DNA from: Aegilops tauschii subsp. strangulata
Taxonomy: Eukaryota; Streptophyta; Magnoliopsida; Poales; Poaceae
Direction: 5' to 3'
NCBI RefSeq assembly: GCF_002575655.3
Contig: NC_053040.3
Coordinates: 158,101,148 to 158,165,147, forward strand
DNA length: 64,000 bases
The number at the start of each line of letters is the position of its first letter. The first letter of the stretch is position 1. Positions 59,899 through 64,000 of this stretch are shown in pieces. Under the pieces are notes generated by a model that was not told the origin of the DNA, ran no database searches, and worked only from the letters and a program-made list of their open reading frames with translations. A program made the translations under genes and the position numbers.

Positions 59899-62800
59899 GA
59901 AGGTGCGCTCATCGAGTTCATCCGTGAGAATAGGGACATCTTCGCATGGAAATCTTCTGACATGCCAGGTGTACCTAGAGAGCTCGCTGAGCACACTCTC
60001 AATGTTGATCCGAAATTTAAGCCGGTCAGGCAGTTCCTTCGGCGGTTTAATGAAGAGAGGCGGAAAGCTATTGGTGAAGAGGTGGCCCGGCTCTTGGCGG
60101 CCGGGTTTATTGTTGAAGTCTTTCACCCAGAGTGGTTGGCTAACCCGGTGCTCGTACTCAAGAAGAACGGCACCTGGCGGATGTGTGTGGACACAGACTT
60201 AAACAAGGCGTGTCCGGCTGATCGTTTTGCCCTCCCCCGTATTGATCAAATCATTGATGCTACGGCAGGTTGTGCACGCTTAAGTTTCTTGGATGCTTAT
60301 TCTGGATATCATCAGATTAAGATGGCAGTTAAGGACCAGGAGAAGACGGCGTTCATCACTCCCTTTGGAGCCTTCTGCTATGTGTCTATGCCCTTTGGAC
60401 TCAAGTGTGCACAGGCGACTTACCAGCGTTGTGTACAGAACTGTCTTCATAAACAGATTGGGCGCAATGTTCACGCTTATGTGGACGATATTGTGGTTAA
60501 ATCCATAAAAGAGGAAACCCTGATAGATGATTTAAGGGAGACCTTTGATAACCTCCGGGTCTACAAGATGATGCTAAACCCGGCCAAGTGTGTTTTTGGT
60601 GTTCCTGCAGGCAAACTCTTGGGTTTTTTGGTTTCTGACAGAGGCATTGAAACTAACCCGGAGAAGATCAAGGCCATCACCTCCCTGGCTAAGCCGGCGT
60701 GTATAAATGGCGTTCAGCGCTTGGCGGGTCGCATCGCTGCTTTAAGCCGGTTTATAAGCCGTTTGGGTGAGAAAGCCATGCCATTATATCAGTTGATGAA
60801 GAAAACTGATAACTTTGTCTGGAATGATGCGGCTAATACTGCCTTTGAGGATTTGAAAAAGCAGCTGGCAGAGCCCCCAGTCCTTGCTGCTCCGGTTGAT
60901 AAGGAGCCCTTATTACTGTACGTGGCGGCGAACACACGAGCCGTCAGTGTGGCTATGGTGGTGGAGCGCAAGGAGGAGGGCAAGGAGCATCTGGTTCAGC
61001 GGCCGGTTTATTATGTCAGCGAAGTGCTCATTGAGTCCAAGCAGCGGTATCCGCATTGGCAGAAGCTTGATTATGGTGTGTTCATGGCAAGCCGGAAACT
61101 CAAGCATTATTTTCAGGGTCATCCCATCACTGTGGTCAGTTCTGCCCCTCTTGGTGATATCATTCAAAACAGGGAGGCCACAGGGAGAGTAGCTAAGTGG
61201 GCTATAGAGCTTGGACCTCATGGTCTCAAGTACGTGCCACGCACTGCTGTTAAATCTCAGGCCTTGGTGGATTTCATCAATGACTGGACAGAGTCACAAG
61301 TGCCCGAGCAGAAGCCGGATAACACATATTGGACTATCCACTTCGATGGGTCCAGGCAGTTGGAGGGCTCCGGGGCTGGAGTCGTGTTGGCTTCCCCTAA
61401 AGGTGACAAGTTCCATTATGTGCTACAATTGCTGTTTCCTTGCACTAACAACGCGGCTGAGTACGAGGCCTTGCTCCATGGTCTTCGGATGGCTAAGGAG
61501 ATGAGCTTAAGCCGGGTAAGGTGCTTCGGTGACTCAGACTTGGTGGCTCAACAAGTATCAGGAAAATGGGATTCCAAGGACCCTCTCATGGCGGCTTATC
61601 GCCGCGAGGTTGATGCCATTGCTGGGCACTTTCAGGGTTATCAAGTGGAACACATCGATCGCAGGAAGAACGAGGCGGCAGATGCTTTAAGCCGGCTGGG
61701 CTCTCAGCGAAAACCGGTGCCGCCCAACACTTTCCTGGACGTCCTGTATAGCCCTTCTGTTAAGTTGCCTACAGAGGAAGACTTGGCTGTCCCTGACCCA
61801 GAGGCCCGACTGGTGGCGGCTCTTCATATCATACCAGACTGGACAAAGCCATATCTGGCTTGCATGACCCGGGGCGAGTTGCCTAAGGACGAAACTTTGG
61901 CCAGGCAAATAACCCGGCGGGCTAAGTCAATGATTGTTATCAATGGAGAGTTGCATCACCGCAGTGTTACGGGAGCGTTTCAGCATTGTGTTTCCCCTGA
62001 GGAAGGTCAAGAAATCTTGCGTGAGATCCATGAAGGGGATTGTGGCCATCATGCCGGCTCAAAGTCTCTTGTGGCCAAGGCTTTTCGTCATGGTTTTTAT
62101 TGGTTGACGGCTCATGTTGATGCGGAGGACTTGGTCAGTAAGTGTGATGGTTGCCAGAGGTTCTCACGACGGGCTCACGTGCCGGCTCAGGAGCTGAGGA
62201 TGATCCCAATCACTTGGCCCTTTGCGGTCTGGGGGCTTGATATGGTTGGGCCTTTTAAGAGGTCCAAAGATAAGAAGACCCACCTCTTGGTGCCAGTTGA
62301 CAAATTCACAATGTGGGTGGAAGCTAAGCCAGTTAGCAAGTGCGATGCAGCCACGGCGGTTCAATTTATGAAAAAGGTGATTTTCCGCTTTGGTTTTCCG
62401 CACAGCATTATAACTGACAATGGCACCAATCTCTCCAAAGGCGCCATGGAAGAGTTTTGTCAGCGAGAGCATATCCGACTTGATGTTTCCTCAGTGGCTC
62501 ATCCTCAATCCAATGGTCAAGCTGAGAGAGCTAATCAGGAGATTCTGAAGGGCATCAAGCCCCGGCTTTTGGTCCCTTTGCAACGGACGCCGGGTTGTTG
62601 GGTGGAGGAGTTGCCCTCCGTGTTATGGAGCATCAACACTACTCCTAACAGGTCTACAGGTTTTATGCCTTTCTTCATGGTTTATGGAGCAGAAGCAGTC
62701 CTCCCCAGTGACATCCGTCATGACTCACCTCGCGTGGCGGCTTACATTGAGGCGGATAATGAACAGGCGCGCCAAGATGCTCTGGACTTGTTGGACGAAC

Positions 62801-63099
62801 AACGTGATGTGGCAGCAGCCCGTTCAGCGATTTACCAACAAGACCTGCGCCGTTATCATAGCCGCCGGGTTAAATCCCGGGTCTTCCAGGAAGGCGATCT
62901 CGTGCTCCGGCTCATCCAGGATCAAACGGATGCACACAAGTTATCCCCGCCTTGGGAAGGGCCCTTTGTGGTCAGCAAGAACTTGCACAATGGGTCATAT
63001 TACCTCATTGACATTCGGGAGCACAAAGATTCACGTAATTCGGAGGAAGAGACCCGTCGGCCGTGGAACATAGCTCAGCTTCGGCCTTACTACACTTGA
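59899..63099 (+). CDS. Tat pol: reverse transcriptase, two RNase H domains, integrase
   Basis: Open for more than 1045 codons. The reverse transcriptase has WLANPVLVLKKNGTWRMCVD, FLDAYSGYHQI and catalytic YVDDIVVKS. The Ty3-type RNase H (LLLYVAANTRAVSVAMV) is degenerate. A second RNase H of archaeal type follows (IHFDGSRQLEGSGAGVVL, NNAAEYEALLHGL, CFGDSDLVAQQ) and appears complete. Then come the HHCC zinc region (HEGDCGHHAGSKS, CDGCQRF) and the integrase with Asp (WGLDMVGPF), Asp (ITDNGTN) and Glu (GQAERANQE). It ends WNIAQLRPYYT. This part has no stops, but gag is deleted, so the element could move only with help. Confidence 0.9.
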   Translation, partial: EGALIEFIRENRDIFAWKSSDMPGVPRELAEHTLNVDPKFKPVRQFLRRFNEERRKAIGEEVARLLAAGFIVEVFHPEWLANPVLVLKKNGTWRMCVDTDLNKACPADRFALPRIDQIIDATAGCARLSFLDAYSGYHQIKMAVKDQEKTAFITPFGAFCYVSMPFGLKCAQATYQRCVQNCLHKQIGRNVHAYVDDIVVKSIKEETLIDDLRETFDNLRVYKMMLNPAKCVFGVPAGKLLGFLVSDRGIETNPEKIKAITSLAKPACINGVQRLAGRIAALSRFISRLGEKAMPLYQLMKKTDNFVWNDAANTAFEDLKKQLAEPPVLAAPVDKEPLLLYVAANTRAVSVAMVVERKEEGKEHLVQRPVYYVSEVLIESKQRYPHWQKLDYGVFMASRKLKHYFQGHPITVVSSAPLGDIIQNREATGRVAKWAIELGPHGLKYVPRTAVKSQALVDFINDWTESQVPEQKPDNTYWTIHFDGSRQLEGSGAGVVLASPKGDKFHYVLQLLFPCTNNAAEYEALLHGLRMAKEMSLSRVRCFGDSDLVAQQVSGKWDSKDPLMAAYRREVDAIAGHFQGYQVEHIDRRKNEAADALSRLGSQRKPVPPNTFLDVLYSPSVKLPTEEDLAVPDPEARLVAALHIIPDWTKPYLACMTRGELPKDETLARQITRRAKSMIVINGELHHRSVTGAFQHCVSPEEGQEILREIHEGDCGHHAGSKSLVAKAFRHGFYWLTAHVDAEDLVSKCDGCQRFSRRAHVPAQELRMIPITWPFAVWGLDMVGPFKRSKDKKTHLLVPVDKFTMWVEAKPVSKCDAATAVQFMKKVIFRFGFPHSIITDNGTNLSKGAMEEFCQREHIRLDVSSVAHPQSNGQAERANQEILKGIKPRLLVPLQRTPGCWVEELPSVLWSINTTPNRSTGFMPFFMVYGAEAVLPSDIRHDSPRVAAYIEADNEQARQDALDLLDEQRDVAAARSAIYQQDLRRYHSRRVKSRVFQEGDLVLRLIQDQTDAHKLSPPWEGPFVVSKNLHNGSYYLIDIREHKDSRNSEEETRRPWNIAQLRPYYT

Positions 63100-64000
63100 G
63101 CCACCGGCTCTCGTGGTGTACATATTTCTCTCAGCCATGTATATATTATGATAAGCAATAAAGCAGGGCCTCTGTCCTTTTTTCTCCTCCAAATATGCAC
63201 GTGTTGTTTTCATTGCAAGATTACATGATGACATAAAGGAGGATCCGGCTTATGATCGTATTCGAATTTAGCCGTAAGAAATAAGGTCACTTGGGGGCTT
63301 CCTGTTCAAACATGGGTCGTATTCGAACCAAAGAGAACATAGCTGTCGATACCCATTTGATTGGCAAAGTGCCGAGCTCATTGGGAGGTTACCTTTGGTC
63401 ATATCTGAATCATAGTTTAACCCCTCTGAGAACCGACGTGGATCGTATTCGAATCAGCGTCGTTAAACAATTCTTAACATCACTTGGGGGCTTCCTGTTC
63501 AAACATGGGTCGTATTCGAACCTAAGAGAACATAGCTGTCGGTACCCTCTTGATTGGCATCGCCACACCCACTGGGGGCTATATGATCGTATCCGAATCT
63601 TAGCTTAACCCCTTTGGGCTGGGTCTCTGGTCGTATTCGAACCGGAAGCCCCTAAGTTCTTCTGCTTTATCACAAGTTTTCTCTGATTATGTCAAGGTGT
63701 GTACAGCCGGGTCTCGCTTTGCCGGCTTAACTTTGGTTTACAGTGTTAGTTGCACACAATGGGTAAGTACATCAGAATTAAGGTACCAACCTTATTACCC
63801 GGGTTATCTAAACCGGAAGTATGCTTACAGGCCGCTAAGTGTGTTATTACGGCTGTGTTAAGGATATAATTGAGGACCAGTCTTTTTGATTCATATTCCG
63901 GGTTATATATCTAAAACATATGATTCTCAGGGCGGTAAGCCGCCTCGAGACTTGTGATTTGCCCTTCTATGCAGGATAATTAAAGGCACCTCTTTTGAGG
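63100..64000 (+). repeat. Repeat-rich 3' region of the Tat element
   Basis: No gene. From 63288 a unit of 193 bp recurs once (63288 and 63481 both start cacttgggggcttcctgttc). The core TCGTATTCGAA, around the palindrome TTCGAA, appears six times between 63255 and 63645, once as TCGTATCCGAA. Tandem repeats between pol and the 3' LTR are common in the Tat lineage. Confidence 0.75.

Larger units (their letters stand above)
58232..64000 (+). mobile_element. Tat-type Gypsy retrotransposon, 5' part (continues beyond the window)
   Basis: A 5' LTR, primer binding site, gag remnant, protease, reverse transcriptase, two RNase H domains, integrase and a repeat-rich 3' region are present; the 3' LTR is not. 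The second, archaeal-type RNase H between the first RNase H and the integrase marks the Tat/Ogre lineage. It inserted just after the third ORF of the Copia element. Confidence 0.85.

Noticed and set aside
63288..63640. Regularly repeated units considered as a CRISPR-like array
   Set aside because: A plant genome, a long 193-bp unit with irregular core spacing, inside a retrotransposon 3' region.

Overview
This is nuclear DNA of a grass, almost certainly a Triticeae species (wheat, Aegilops, barley or a relative). The evidence is intron-rich plant genes with GC-rich first exons, Stowaway miniature elements with CTCCCTCCGT ends, and a dense nest of LTR retrotransposons that resemble the Triticeae Maximus and Angela/WIS families. 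Names of repeat families come from memory of their ends and were not checked by a search.

Layout. 1-5480: an LTR of a minus-strand retrotransposon, split by a 4.28 kb coding-free TG...CA element with a 5 bp target duplication. 5.5-28.3 kb: a gene island. In order it holds SWI3A (minus, chromatin remodelling), a U2 snRNA gene (plus), MED18 (minus, Mediator head module), a BIG-type Sec7 ARF-GEF (plus, 11 exons), a small unknown protein gene (minus) and BUBR1/MAD3 (minus, spindle checkpoint). I could follow the exons of SWI3A, MED18, BIG and BUBR1 with GT/AG junctions and a continuous frame, giving intact proteins of 493, 217, 1682 and 394 residues. SWI3A/U2 and MED18/BIG are head-to-head pairs with short shared upstream regions.

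28.5-34.0 kb: a full-length but dead L1-type LINE, bounded by a 12 bp target duplication, that landed about 210 bp upstream of the BUBR1 start codon. 34.0-35.7 kb: GGCGGTAGG-rich inverted repeats and a plant-mobile-domain gene fragment. 35.7-38.6 kb: the 3' part of a minus-strand Gypsy element. 38.6-58.2 kb: a very large Copia (Sirevirus, Maximus-like) element with gag, pol and a long third ORF. It is itself interrupted by a reversed Angela/WIS-like solo LTR (44.3-46.0 kb) and by a complete non-autonomous Gypsy element (50.7-55.7 kb) that holds yet another reversed LTR. 58.2-64.0 kb: the 5' part of a Tat-type Gypsy element with two RNase H domains, running off the window.

The genes are housekeeping genes: transcription and chromatin (SWI3A, MED18), splicing (U2), vesicle traffic (BIG) and mitotic surveillance (BUBR1). 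They do not form a pathway. The least explained parts are the third ORF of the Copia element with its promoter-like leader, a duplicated HUS-box exon end inside BIG, a regular array of 13 bp dyads in the first LTR, and a shared terminal hairpin in three Gypsy LTR families.
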